A stretch of DNA of 10,784 nt, taken from positions 1 through 10,784 of the forward strand of contig DAOVUF010000163.1 of NCBI GenBank assembly GCA_030632725.1, written 5' to 3'. Position 1 is the stretch's first letter. The number at the start of each line of letters is the position of its first letter. Under the pieces are notes generated by a model. The model worked only from the letters and a program-made list of their open reading frames with translations, had not been told where the DNA came from and did not search any database. The translations under genes and the position numbers were made by a program. Below are positions 1 to 6,362 of the stretch, piece after piece. Origin of the DNA: QNES01 sp023143415 (lineage in GTDB: Bacteria; Pseudomonadota; Gammaproteobacteria; Beggiatoales; Beggiatoaceae).

Positions 1-42
1 CGCGATCAATTCATTTGCAAAGGGCTATAGCGTTTTTAATCC

Positions 43-85
43 ATTCGAGGTTCAAGTTTTTCTTTAAAAAACTTGAACCTCGAAT
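43..85. repeat. Perfect hairpin repeat, TTCGAGG family copy 1
   Basis: Two 19-base arms (43-61 and 67-85) are exact reverse complements around a 5-base loop CTTTA. The arms begin ATTCGAGGTT and finish in a T run, so the folded form has an A/T-rich tip. Other copies lie at 1801-1842 and 8863-8903, and a decayed one at 359-395. It could act as a bidirectional terminator or be a miniature repeat; the sequence alone does not decide. Confidence 0.85.
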
Positions 86-120
86 CTTATATACAATCCT
101 TGTAGTTAACTGTTGTCAGA

Positions 121-163
121 CGAAAAACTTGATGATCGAGTGACAGGTTTTGGAAACCTGTCA
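121..163. repeat. Dispersed end-sequence plus small hairpin
   Basis: Bases 121-140 (CGAAAAACTTGATGATCGAG) match the ends of the insertion at 294-603 and the sequence upstream of the coiled-coil nuclease gene (6355-6376). It is followed directly by a hairpin with 10-base arms, TGACAGGTTT at 141-150 and its complement at 154-163, with loop TGG. It lies just beyond the last readable part of the broken TIR-like gene, so a second insertion may have removed the rest of that gene. Confidence 0.65.
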
Positions 164-358
164 GGTTTGATTCATCTGGAATTAATTTCATACACGTTCC
201 TTAGTATAAAATAACGCGACAAAAATATCACAGGCTCGAATCGCCTCATTATATTTCTCTTGCAATCGCGTTTGCAACATCGCATTAGCTAATACTCGAT
301 GATCAAGTTTTTAGTCTTTCAACAATAACTAAAAGGGCATTTTTTGGAGTATATTCGA

Positions 359-395
359 TTCGAGGTTTAAGTTACCGAAAAAACGTTAGCCTCGA
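359..395. repeat. Decayed TTCGAGG hairpin
   Basis: TTCGAGGTTTAAGTT on the left faces AACGTTAGCCTCGA on the right, with mismatches in the stem. It looks like a degenerate member of the perfect hairpins at 43-85, 1801-1842 and 8863-8903, nested in the insertion at 294-603. Confidence 0.5.
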
Positions 396-400
396 CTCGA

Positions 401-510
401 ATGCTTTAGCTTTGGGCGTATTGGAGTTCAACGCTTTAGCTTTGAGCGCGTTCAACGCTTTAGCTTTGGAACCGTGGTATTAAGTCGCCAAAGCTGAAGC
501 GTTGGACTCC
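401..510. repeat. GCTTTAGCTTTG repeats, direct and inverted
   Basis: The core GCTTTAGCTTTG occurs three times in the same direction, at about 403-414, 433-444 and 457-468. At 488-510 a reverse-complement copy reads CCAAAGCTGAAGCG then TTGGACTCC. The outer GGAGTTCAACGC at 423-434 pairs with GCGTTGGACTCC at 499-510. It is a sequence variant of the GGAGTCCAAACC element found at 1713-1789 and 10658-10784. Confidence 0.65.
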
Positions 511-919
511 AGAATGTATTTTTAATACTTTGATTTTAAATAAGTTTTAAATTTATTTCGCCTATTCTGTCTGTTGGGTAACGAAAAAACTTGATGATCG
601 AGTAATATTGTTCTCCCAGGCGATGACTTCAATAAACAGATTCTTTTTGTACAGAGATTTTTTTCGCTGAGAAATAAAATTCTCAAACAGGCGGCGTTCT
701 GATTCTAATTCCTCTGAAGACACGAGAAAAATGGTGATTTTTGACATTACACTAAGAGATTGTTTTAGTGATTTAATGTCTGATCAATTCCCAAATTGAG
801 GGCATTAAAGTAGCAACAGAACTGTTAAATGTGATAAAATGATAAACTTTGATATTTATTTCAAAGCGAATAAGCCCTTCTCTATTAAACCAAATTCACC
901 TCATTTTGGAGAACAACCC

Positions 920-1696
920 ATGAAAAAAGTTGCTTCATTACGTTATGGTGTCATTTTTAAAAAAGCGTTTTCTAACCTGGATGTTTTTAAAGCCTTTGTG
1001 AAAGACTTTATTGGCATTGAACTTAAAATTAACCAAGTTGAAACGGAAAAAGAATTTTCCCCAATCATTGGCAAAGTGGAGTCCCGCTTTGATTTATTTG
1101 CGGAAGATATTGAGAATCGGGTTATTGTTGACATTCAGCATGTTCGTTATGGCGATCATTATGATCGTTTTTTGCATTATCATTGTGTTGCTTTGTTAGA
1201 AAAAATTGCGAGTTCGACAAACTATAGTCCAAATTTGAGGGTGTTTACGATTGTGGTTTTAACCTCCGGTGATAAGCACAAAGTTGATATGGCAACAACT
1301 GACTTCGCGCCCAAAGATAACAAGGGTAAGCCTTTAAATGAACTTCAACATAAAATTATTTTTCTCTCTCCGAAATATGTCACGGATGAGACACCAGAAC
1401 CGTATCGTGAATGGTTACTAGCGATTGCAGACAGTTTAGATGAAGAAGTCGATGAGACGGCTTATCAACGCAAAGAGATACGACAGGTTTTTGATTTGAT
1501 TGAGCAAGATTTAGTTTCGCCGCAAGAACGTTTTAAAATGAAAGATGAGTATGGCATGGAACAGCTTCAACGGGATAATGCTTTAAAAACCGCCAGAAAA
1601 ATTGCTCGTAGCCTATTATCCGAAGGCATTGATCCGGCTATCGTTGCTAAAACAACGGGTATTTCTGCCGATGAGTTAGCTGCTATCTCATTTTAA
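920..1696 (+). CDS. Rpn-family PD-(D/E)XK nuclease / putative transposase
   Basis: A 258-residue protein of the Rpn (recombination-promoting nuclease, PDDEXK_2) family. The nuclease core spans about residues 1-150: RFDLFAED puts the metal-binding Asp at 58, and VDIQ follows 13 residues later with acidic D71 and Q73, matching the D...(D/E)xQ pattern of the group (Asp where Glu is commoner). The C-terminus (about 220-258, ARKIARSLLSEGIDPAIVAK then TGIS) is the helical tail typical of Rpn proteins. Rpn enzymes are known to cut DNA and to promote RecA-independent recombination; some members limit phages. The frame is open from an ATG at 839, but the start at 920 is preferred: GGAGA (908-912) sits 7 bases before it, whereas 839 has no ribosome binding site and overlaps a possible extended -10 (TGATAAAAT, 832-840). 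It stands alone, followed by two hairpins. Length and motifs look intact. Confidence 0.88.
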   Translation: MKKVASLRYGVIFKKAFSNLDVFKAFVKDFIGIELKINQVETEKEFSPIIGKVESRFDLFAEDIENRVIVDIQHVRYGDHYDRFLHYHCVALLEKIASSTNYSPNLRVFTIVVLTSGDKHKVDMATTDFAPKDNKGKPLNELQHKIIFLSPKYVTDETPEPYREWLLAIADSLDEEVDETAYQRKEIRQVFDLIEQDLVSPQERFKMKDEYGMEQLQRDNALKTARKIARSLLSEGIDPAIVAKTTGISADELAAISF

Positions 1697-1712
1697 GGGC
1701 AGGAGGGCAGAT

Positions 1713-1789
1713 TTGGAGTCCAAACCTTCAGATTTGGAAGTCTTTGATATTTAAGCGAAATCATCCAAATCTGAAGGTTTGGACTCCAA
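1713..1789. repeat. Large inverted repeat, GGAGTCCAAACC family
   Basis: Arms of 26 bases (1713-1738 and 1764-1789) are exact reverse complements, separated by 25 bases. The arm starts TTGGAGTCCAAACC and ends CAGATTTGGA. It begins 17 bases after the Rpn stop codon and could terminate that transcript. The same arm occurs at 10658-10683, followed there by tandem inverted copies. Confidence 0.85.
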
Positions 1790-1800
1790 TAAATATTCCT

Positions 1801-1842
1801 TTCGAGGTTTGAGTTTTTTTGAAAAAAAACTCAAACCTCGAA
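1801..1842. repeat. Perfect hairpin repeat, TTCGAGG family copy 2
   Basis: Arms at 1801-1820 and 1823-1842 pair over 20 bases with almost no loop. The outer TTCGAGGTTT matches the other copies, but the middle reads GAG where copies 1 and 3 read CAAG and CCG; both arms carry the change, so the stem is kept. With the neighbouring inverted repeat it may close the Rpn transcript. Confidence 0.85.
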
Positions 1843-1861
1843 AACTTAATGGCATTGAAGC

Positions 1862-1894
1862 GTAGGGTGGGTAGGAACGAAGTGGAAACCCACC
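1862..1894. repeat. GTAGGGTGGGTAGGAACGAA repeat
   Basis: A short palindromic repeat with 7-base arms GGTGGGT (1866-1872) and ACCCACC (1888-1894). A related copy lies in inverse orientation at 5851-5907, and a shorter relative at 6317-6346. Confidence 0.7.
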
Positions 1895-1928
1895 TTTCAG
1901 CTGTTCTTTGTACAGGACATTTTTTATT

Positions 1929-2047
1929 GTTTGAATCAGAATTTTCACAATTCAAGAATTTTCAGAATTAAAAATCAAGTGAGTTTTCATTGACACAAAA
2001 TTTTTTAAATTCTGTTAATTCTGAAATTCTGAAATTCTGATTCAAAC
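1929..2047. mobile_element. 119-bp MITE-like element with 15-bp inverted ends
   Basis: GTTTGAATCAGAATT (1929-1943) is the exact reverse complement of AATTCTGATTCAAAC (2033-2047). The inside holds several AATTCTGAA/TTCAGAATT units in both directions (for example 2013-2040). There is no coding potential of its own. It abuts the 3' end of the NB-ARC remnant, whose misread frame runs through it to 1968. No target duplication was found. Confidence 0.65.
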
Positions 2048-2088
2048 GATTAAAAGTGATTAAAATCAATGAATTATAAAAAAATATC

Positions 2089-2843
2089 CTATTCTTGAAA
2101 GAGGGCGATAGCTTGTTTATACAGGGCAAGCACTTGTTGTTTGTTTTGCCGAATAGCAGTGATTTTGTAAAACGGTATTTTTTAGCTTGGACAATCCCCC
2201 CCAATCCCGATTGAAACAAACTCTCTAAATCATCCTCAAACTGATTCTCATCTTCAACCGCAAACAAGGTTTTTAAATGCGCTAAAGGTATAGCTTCCGC
2301 TGGCAACACCGAAAAATACCGTAAAATCCGTTGTTTCTCCTCATCTAGCTCTTCTGGCTCAAACATCGCCAAAATATACTGATATAACTTAGCTTGCTTC
2401 TCTTTCAACTGACTATCCGCATGAGAACCCACCGTGATGACTCGTTGCAAATCCTGATGGCTCAAACCACTCTCCAAACGTGCCAACAACTGCTCAATAC
2501 TCAAACGTTTCTTCTTGCCCGCTTTCGCGATTAACTCAATCATCAAAGTATGGTGATAAATTTTCTCCAACAATTTCGGCAATAAATCGCTCTCCGTCGG
2601 ATAATAATGCTGAAATAAATTCATCGCCTCTGCGGGGGATAATTCAGGCACTTCAACTTTGCCGCAAATCCCCACTGACAAAAGTTGCAATCGCTGATGA
2701 ATATCAGCCAACAAATCATCTCGCCCTATGAAGTAATCGGGTTTAGGGATGGTGGGGAAATGCAATTTCTTTTTATCACCGAAATCAGCATTATGGATTT
2801 GGTGAATATTGTAGATTTTTTCTGCTGTTTGGGTTTGGTTCAT
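2089..2843 (-). pseudogene. NB-ARC-type ATPase remnant, nucleotide-binding core deleted
   Basis: The reading begins MNQTQTAEKIYNIHQI at 2843 (AAGGTG ribosome binding site just upstream; the frame is open further, to 2915). Residues 38-43 read FIGRDD, the usual lead-in to an NB-ARC/STAND P-loop. The P-loop itself is reduced to GICGK (about 58-62) and then jumps to VEVPELSPAEAMNLF, which belongs to the ARC region over a hundred residues later in normal members. Thr of the Walker A, Walker B and the sensor region are absent; the junction is at about 2657/2658. Winged-helix-like sequence follows (RILRYFSVLPAEAIPLAHLK). Around 2167-2173 a shift of one base would replace a low-complexity tail, which runs to 1968, by FYKITAIRQNKQQVLALYKQ then AIALFQE, TPR-like and ending at 2089. 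The deletion is clear; the frameshift is inferred. It cannot hydrolyse ATP. Confidence 0.7.
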
Positions 2844-2899
2844 AATCACCTTGAGGCGCACGTTCAATCGGATCATCTGCAAGACAGCCAGCCGTTTTC

Positions 2900-3073
2900 T
2901 CAAACGGCGGGCCATTCTGGGGACGGTTTATTATCAGTCATTACATGTCGTTTAGATTCTAGGGACGGTAAAGCATCAATTAAGGCGATGATTTCAACTT
3001 TCGCGCCCATTGGCAAATCGGAGAAAAAAACTTTGCCCACTTTTTCCAACAACGGCTTTTTGCCTAATTGCAT
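2900..3073 (-). CDS. Doubtful 57-residue ORF upstream of the NB-ARC remnant
   Basis: An ATG at 3073 opens a short frame beginning MQLGKKPLLEKVGKVFFSDL, followed by MGAKVEIIALIDALPSLESK, and ending EWPAV at a TGA (2900-2902). The middle has the feel of an effector-associated (EAD-like) helical domain, which commonly precedes NB-ARC ATPases; the position just upstream of the remnant, in another frame and overlapping its open frame, would fit a separated N-terminal part. A GGAG lies 12 bases before the ATG, further than ideal. I do not recognise the family with any certainty, and it may be a chance frame. Confidence 0.3.
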   Translation of the reverse strand: MQLGKKPLLEKVGKVFFSDLPMGAKVEIIALIDALPSLESKRHVMTDNKPSPEWPAV

Positions 3074-3106
3074 TAATCATAATTTCTCCACAACCTCGAA
3101 AAACCG

Positions 3107-3133
3107 CTGAGGTTTCCAAAACCTCAGAGGTTT
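3107..3133. repeat. AAACCTCAGAGGTTT repeat, copy 1
   Basis: A near-palindromic 15-base unit AAACCTCAGAGGTTT (3119-3133) is preceded by CTGAGGTTT (3107-3115), which forms a 9-bp hairpin with 3119-3127. Two more units lie at 3394-3426. Confidence 0.7.
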
Positions 3134-3210
3134 GGCTGCCTATAATTATTCAAATTTCGATCAATTTTTTCAATATTTGAGGCTCTTGCAAAATTCATGG
3201 ATGAAAACGA

Positions 3211-3236
3211 GGGCGAACACGCAGGTTCGCCCCTAC
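3211..3236. repeat. GGGCGAAC short palindromic repeat
   Basis: GGGCGAAC (3211-3218) and GTTCGCCC (3225-3232) form an 8-bp stem with a 6-base loop, ending in CCCTAC. Bases 3255-3262 nearby repeat TGTAGGGG in the opposite sense. Confidence 0.6.
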
Positions 3237-3283
3237 TGAAAGACATGATGTTTTGTAGGGGCTGCGTCACTGCCATTAAGTCA

Positions 3284-3370
3284 TGTAGGGTGGGCAACGT
3301 ATTTTTGGTGCAACGGCACCACTTTTTTAATGAGGAAGGTGGGCAATAAAAGGACTTTGCCCACCCTACA
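3284..3370. mobile_element. 87-bp MITE-like palindrome, TGTAGGGTGGGCAA ends
   Basis: TGTAGGGTGGGCAA (3284-3297) and TTGCCCACCCTACA (3357-3370) are perfect 14-base inverted ends around a 59-base centre that itself contains GGTGCAACGGCACC. It has no ORF. A solitary half, AAAGGACCTTGCCCACCC plus TACA, stands at 8811-8832. Confidence 0.65.
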
Positions 3371-3393
3371 TCACTAGTCGTAGCAACAGATAA

Positions 3394-3426
3394 AAACCTC
3401 AGAGGTTTTGAAAACCTCAGAGGTTT
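3394..3426. repeat. AAACCTCAGAGGTTT repeat, two tandem copies
   Basis: The palindromic 15-base unit occurs at 3394-3408 and 3412-3426, period 18. No gene is evident between 3074 and 3538; apart from these repeats I see nothing coding there. Confidence 0.75.
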
Positions 3427-3538
3427 GATTCCGTGCCAATCAAGAAATCCTTTGAAAAAATCGGATTTCGACTGATTCTCGGCTGAATGCGTTCCCCGAC
3501 TTCGGATCAAGGAAACGATAAATTCAGTGGGGCAGTTA

Positions 3539-4834
3539 TTATTGTTTTCGCCATTCACCGGTTGGATCAATTTTATTCAAAGATTCTTCAATGGTTCTGC
3601 AATCAAACTCATTATTACTATTTATTCGCATTTTCACGAGAAGGGGAACGGCTTTGACGGCGGCAGAACCCATTTGTCCCAAAGCCTCAGCGGCGGCTTC
3701 GCGAACATAACTATTATTATCACTATTCAATGCTTTCACGAGATGAGGAACCGCTTTGACGGCAGCAGAACCCATTTGTCCCAAAGCCTCAGCGGCGGCT
3801 TCGCGAACATAACTATTATTATCACTATTCAATGCTTTCACGAGATGAGGAACCGCTTTGACGGCAACTGGTCCAATTTTTCCCAAAGCATCAGCGACGA
3901 CCCAGCGAACATCACTCTCATTATCACTATTGTCCAAGGCTTTCACGAGATGAGGGACTGCGGCAGAACCCATTTGTCCCAAAGCCTCAGCGGCGGCTTT
4001 GCGAACATCATTATTATTACTATCAAACAAGGTTTTCACGAGATGAGGGAGTGCGGCAGAACCCATTTGTCCCAAAGCATTAGCGGCGGCATTGCGAACA
4101 TCATTATCACTATTGTCCAAGGCTTTCAGGAGATGAGGAATAGCTTTGACGGCAGGCTGTCCAATTTTTCCCAAAGCATTAGCAGCGGCTTCGCGAACAT
4201 CACTCTCATTATTTTCCAAGGATTTCACGAGATGGGGAACCGCTTTGACGGCGGTTGGTCCGATTTTTCCCAAAGCCTCAGCAGCGGCCCTGCGAACATC
4301 ACTATCACGATTGTCCAAGGCTTTCACGAGATGAGGGACTGCGGCAGAACCCATTTGTCCCAAAGCCTCAGCGGCGGCTTTGCGAACATCATTATTATTA
4401 CTATCAAACAAGGTTTTCACGAAATGAGAAATGGCACTCTGAATACTTTCGCTCTGTCGCCATTGGGGGTCAATTTTTTCTAAGGCATCAGCCGCGGCCT
4501 TGCGAACATCACTATTAGTATTGCCCAAGGCTTTCACAAGATATGGAACCGCTTTGATGGCGGTTGATCCTATTTTCCCCAAAGCATTAGCGACGGAATT
4601 GCGAACACCACTATTATTATTACTATTAACAAAGACTTTCACGAGATGAGGAACCGCTTTTACGGCTGCCGGTCCAATTTGTCCTAAAGCGTTCGCGGCA
4701 GCTTTGCTAACATCACGATTATTATCGTCCAAGGTTTTCACGAGATGAGGAACCGCTTCGACGGCTGCTGGTCCAATTTGTCCCAACGTTTCAGCGGCAA
4801 GACGATGAAAATGCAATTGACCACCCACTAACAC
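3539..4834 (-). CDS. HEAT-repeat protein, probably the C-terminal part of the upstream membrane gene
   Basis: About twelve consecutive HEAT (PBS-lyase type) repeats of 30-40 residues, each close to DVRKAAAEALGQIG then AAVKAVPHLVKALD. They form a right-handed helical solenoid that normally binds protein partners; no enzymatic motif is present. The last repeat degenerates (EFDCRTIEESLNKID) and the frame ends with WRKQ and TAA. The first usable start is a GTG at 4834 with no ribosome binding site. The frame is in fact open back to 4858 and in phase with the membrane gene, separated only by its TAA (4859-4861). The residues around that TAA read as one HEAT repeat (MEIAFKALLRFDG, stop, SVIPHLVTVL). 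So independent expression is doubtful: either a nonsense mutation cut a ~754-codon gene, or the stop is read through. DNA-level duplications within the array show recent repeat expansion. Confidence 0.8.
   Translation of the reverse strand: MLVGGQLHFHRLAAETLGQIGPAAVEAVPHLVKTLDDNNRDVSKAAANALGQIGPAAVKAVPHLVKVFVNSNNNSGVRNSVANALGKIGSTAIKAVPYLVKALGNTNSDVRKAAADALEKIDPQWRQSESIQSAISHFVKTLFDSNNNDVRKAAAEALGQMGSAAVPHLVKALDNRDSDVRRAAAEALGKIGPTAVKAVPHLVKSLENNESDVREAAANALGKIGQPAVKAIPHLLKALDNSDNDVRNAAANALGQMGSAALPHLVKTLFDSNNNDVRKAAAEALGQMGSAAVPHLVKALDNSDNESDVRWVVADALGKIGPVAVKAVPHLVKALNSDNNSYVREAAAEALGQMGSAAVKAVPHLVKALNSDNNSYVREAAAEALGQMGSAAVKAVPLLVKMRINSNNEFDCRTIEESLNKIDPTGEWRKQ
3664..3866 (-). repeat. 102-bp tandem duplication inside the HEAT array
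   Basis: Bases 3664-3764 and 3766-3866 are nearly identical copies with a 102-bp period (34 codons, one HEAT repeat each). They correspond to the two SYVREAAAEALGQMGSAAVK repeats. Such low divergence suggests a recent duplication or ongoing conversion. Confidence 0.85.
3929..4422 (-). repeat. 113-bp identical repeats 381 bp apart in the HEAT array
   Basis: Bases 3929-4041 are identical to 4310-4422 by eye; the first mismatch is at the next base (4042 against 4423). The 381-bp offset equals 127 codons, so the frame is kept and the duplication covers part of two HEAT repeats (ending in ...VKTLFDSNNN and ...AVPHLVKALD). Confidence 0.8.
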
Positions 4835-4858
4835 TGTGACGAGATGAGGAATAACACT

Positions 4859-5800
4859 TTAACCATCAAATCTTAATAAGGCTTTGAAAGCAATCTCCAT
4901 TTCCTCCTCTGAATAATCCGGCGAAGTACAGATTCTTGCCAACTCCTCAAGCGTTTTACCACGTCCCCCCAATAGGTAAAGATAAAAACGATTTGCTGGA
5001 CCAAGCGCGTAAAAACTCACCACCAATCGGAAGAAAACCGCCAGCGTCGCTAACAAGAAGCCCATTTTCAAACTGTGCAGTTGCCAGTCAAAAATCTGAA
5101 AAGCGTCTCCAAAGTCCAAAGTCCGCAAAATATTATCCAATGGCCATAACAGCCAATTTATCAAATGCCAATCATTGGTTATGCCCGTAATCATAATCAA
5201 CAGAATTGCTATCACCAATCCCAAAATGCGAATACGCTTGAGAAAGTCAAGTGTGCCTTTGAACCGTTCTGCAAAACGTTGCATATTCATCAAAGTAGAG
5301 GCTTGTTGAGTCGCGGAACGGCGGTTTATCAGCATAAAAAGGCTTCCCAACAGAAAAATATCGACCATGATGTGCATACTAAAAAGCGCGATTCCCGTTA
5401 ACGTACTTTGATGTTTCACGTTTTGTAAATGGATACCATAAGCATCAAGAACATCTAATAAGTCCACCGCTCGCAGTATATGCACCGCTATCAATTCTAT
5501 CCAATCAGACCAATTGGGCGGGAGCGCGTAAGAATAATGCCCTGCGCCGAGCAGATCGTAAATCAGAACATGTAGGCGACAAAAGAGTGCTAACTGAACA
5601 ATATTAAGGAAAGTGATGTTAATAGTAATTTTTCCTTGGCGGAACAAGTACGTTAGCGATAAACCATAATTAAAAACAATGAGCAGAGCCATCAGCCAGA
5701 GTAATATCTGGGTTTCTGGTAAAACAAAAGTGATCACAAAATAAACGATAGACAGTAACGTGACTGCCTCAATGGCATTTTTTTTTAATGGTATTTCCAT
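4859..5800 (-). CDS. Multi-spanning membrane protein, N-terminal part of HEAT fusion
   Basis: A 313-residue protein I do not recognise by family. Hydrophobic stretches suggest six or seven membrane spans, near residues 12-28, 32-53, 60-82, 101-118, 134-158, 192-208 and 247-266. Loops are rich in Arg/Lys around 54-58, 160-191 and 271-282. The last ~35 residues (TLEELARICTSPDYSEEEME then IAFKALLRFDG) are soluble and look like the start of a HEAT repeat. The start at 5800 is supported by GGAAG seven bases upstream. The stop TAA (4859-4861) is followed in the same frame by HEAT repeats to 3539, so the original product was probably a membrane anchor with a cytoplasmic or periplasmic HEAT solenoid. 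The gene is divergent from the one at 5956, with repeats between. A role in anchoring or sensing is a guess only. Confidence 0.75.
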   Translation of the reverse strand: MEIPLKKNAIEAVTLLSIVYFVITFVLPETQILLWLMALLIVFNYGLSLTYLFRQGKITINITFLNIVQLALFCRLHVLIYDLLGAGHYSYALPPNWSDWIELIAVHILRAVDLLDVLDAYGIHLQNVKHQSTLTGIALFSMHIMVDIFLLGSLFMLINRRSATQQASTLMNMQRFAERFKGTLDFLKRIRILGLVIAILLIMITGITNDWHLINWLLWPLDNILRTLDFGDAFQIFDWQLHSLKMGFLLATLAVFFRLVVSFYALGPANRFYLYLLGGRGKTLEELARICTSPDYSEEEMEIAFKALLRFDG

Positions 5801-5850
5801 AGAGAAACTTCCAATAAATTAGATTTATTTGCGGTTATTTTAGAAAAAAT

Positions 5851-5907
5851 GGTGGGTTTCCTACGTTTTTAGAAAAATGGTGCCACTTCGTTCCTACCCA
5901 CCCTACA
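5851..5907. repeat. GTAGGGTGGGTAGGAACGAA repeat, inverse copy
   Basis: GGTGGGT (5851-5857) and ACCCACC (5896-5902) are inverted, and 5883-5907 is the reverse complement of the repeat at 1862-1887 (CACTTCGTTCCTACCCACCC). The phrase TTTAGAAAAA(A)TGGTG occurs twice in direct orientation at about 5839 and 5868. It lies between the divergent genes and may contain or displace their promoters. Confidence 0.65.
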
Positions 5908-5955
5908 TTTTCTAGTGTAAAATAAAATTCAATCGTTACAATACCATTTATTTTT

Positions 5956-6312
5956 ATGAACATTTATAGAGCCATGACAAACAAAATTTTTATCTTGACT
6001 GAAAGTATTGATGAAGGTATTACCCGTATGTGGCACTTTCAAGTGCCGAATAAATACGAAATGGCACAATTTATCATCGCCAACATTACCCATTATAATA
6101 ACATGGGAATGTTTGACGGAATTAGCTGGCAATCGGGGTTATACCGCTGGTACAGAAATAGAGCGTTCAGCCCTGAAACCTTATTGAAGGCAATAGATAA
6201 TTCGTCAATTGATGGTGATAGCGAATCTCGGTTTGAAATTCATGAAATTGATCTTTCACAAAATGGTGAGAAAGCCGATGATGTCACATGGACTGGCGAA
6301 ACAGCGAAGTAG
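5956..6312 (+). CDS. Unrecognised 118-residue protein
   Basis: A small soluble protein with no signal peptide, membrane span or motif I recognise. It is rich in aromatic residues in the middle (MWHFQVPNKYEMAQFIIANI; SWQSGLYRWYRNRAF) and acidic at the end. Two starts are possible: ATG at 5956 and ATG at 5974 (MTNKIFILTESIDEG), neither with a convincing ribosome binding site; the second gives 112 residues and a more natural beginning. The last residues (WTGETAK) and the stop lie in the edge of the GCGAAGTAG/GTAGGGTGGG repeat, so the original C-terminus may have been different. The amino-acid composition and the conserved-looking patches make a real gene likely, but this is a judgement by eye. 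Confidence 0.6.
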   Translation: MNIYRAMTNKIFILTESIDEGITRMWHFQVPNKYEMAQFIIANITHYNNMGMFDGISWQSGLYRWYRNRAFSPETLLKAIDNSSIDGDSESRFEIHEIDLSQNGEKADDVTWTGETAK

Positions 6313-6316
6313 CGAA

Positions 6317-6346
6317 GTAGGGTGGGTAGAGCGAGAGCGAAACCCA
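6317..6346. repeat. GTAGGGTGGGTAGAGCGAGA repeat
   Basis: A short relative of the repeats at 1862 and 5851, with TGGGT (6323-6327) and ACCCA (6342-6346) inverted. GCGAAGTA is duplicated just before it (6304-6311, 6312-6319). Confidence 0.55.
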
Positions 6347-6362
6347 TCGTGGCTAAAAAAAC

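Larger units (their letters stand above)
294..603. mobile_element. ~310-bp insertion with 19-bp inverted ends in the TIR-like gene
   Basis: The ends ACTCGATGATCAAGTTTTT (294-312) and AAAAACTTGATGATCGAGT (585-603) are inverted copies with one mismatch in 19, and AAT flanks both ends (291-293 and 604-606), a possible 3-bp target duplication. No transposase is encoded inside. The interior holds a decayed TTCGAGG hairpin and the GCTTTAGCTTTG repeat cluster. Removing the element with one AAT copy does not restore frame exactly, so a later indel or different boundaries must be assumed. Similar bases (AATA) follow another copy of the end at 6355-6376, so the AAT may be part of the repeat rather than a duplication. 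Confidence 0.55.
188..747 (-). pseudogene. Broken TIR-like protein gene, N-terminal region in two pieces
   Basis: Reading from 747 down, a start codon opens a 61-residue frame whose first ~47 residues (MSKITIFLVSSEELESERR..., then FIEVIAWENN) resemble the N-terminus of a widespread TIR-like family. These proteins begin KxxIFLSSSSEL and reach a WED motif after about 45 residues. From about 606 the frame runs into repeat sequence and stops at 562. The expected continuation reappears at 295-188 on the same strand: LQTRLQEKYNEAIRACD then IFVALFYTK, the part that follows WED in this family. It ends at a TGA (188-190) where homologues continue with a VGKYT-like stretch. The two pieces are separated by the insertion at 294-603, and the downstream C-terminal part is not recognisable. 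Family members are usually coupled to STAND or other effector domains. Assignment is from recalled family pattern; the split is visible directly. No good ribosome binding site precedes 747. Confidence 0.7.

Noticed and set aside
839..919. N-terminal extension of the Rpn gene from ATG 839
   Set aside because: There is no ribosome binding site, an extended -10-like box overlaps that ATG, and family members begin near MKKVASLRYG; the start at 920 has GGAGA at proper distance.
1751..1955. Small minus-strand frames of about 65 codons
   Set aside because: They run through palindromic repeats (1764-1894) and have no domain or ribosome binding site.
2195..2205. Programmed frameshift at the G7/C7 run
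   Set aside because: The reading on both sides of the run fits one frame (FQSGLG then IVQAKKYR), so slippage is not needed there; the suspected shift lies about 30 bases further on.
2685..3110. Plus-strand frame of 141 codons
   Set aside because: It is antisense to the recognisable NB-ARC remnant and then runs into noncoding sequence; no family resemblance.
3527..4483. Long plus-strand open frame of 318 codons opposite the HEAT gene
   Set aside because: It is a repetitive antisense reading (SQSLSGGFANI units) of the HEAT repeats; the minus strand encodes a recognisable domain and the plus frame does not.
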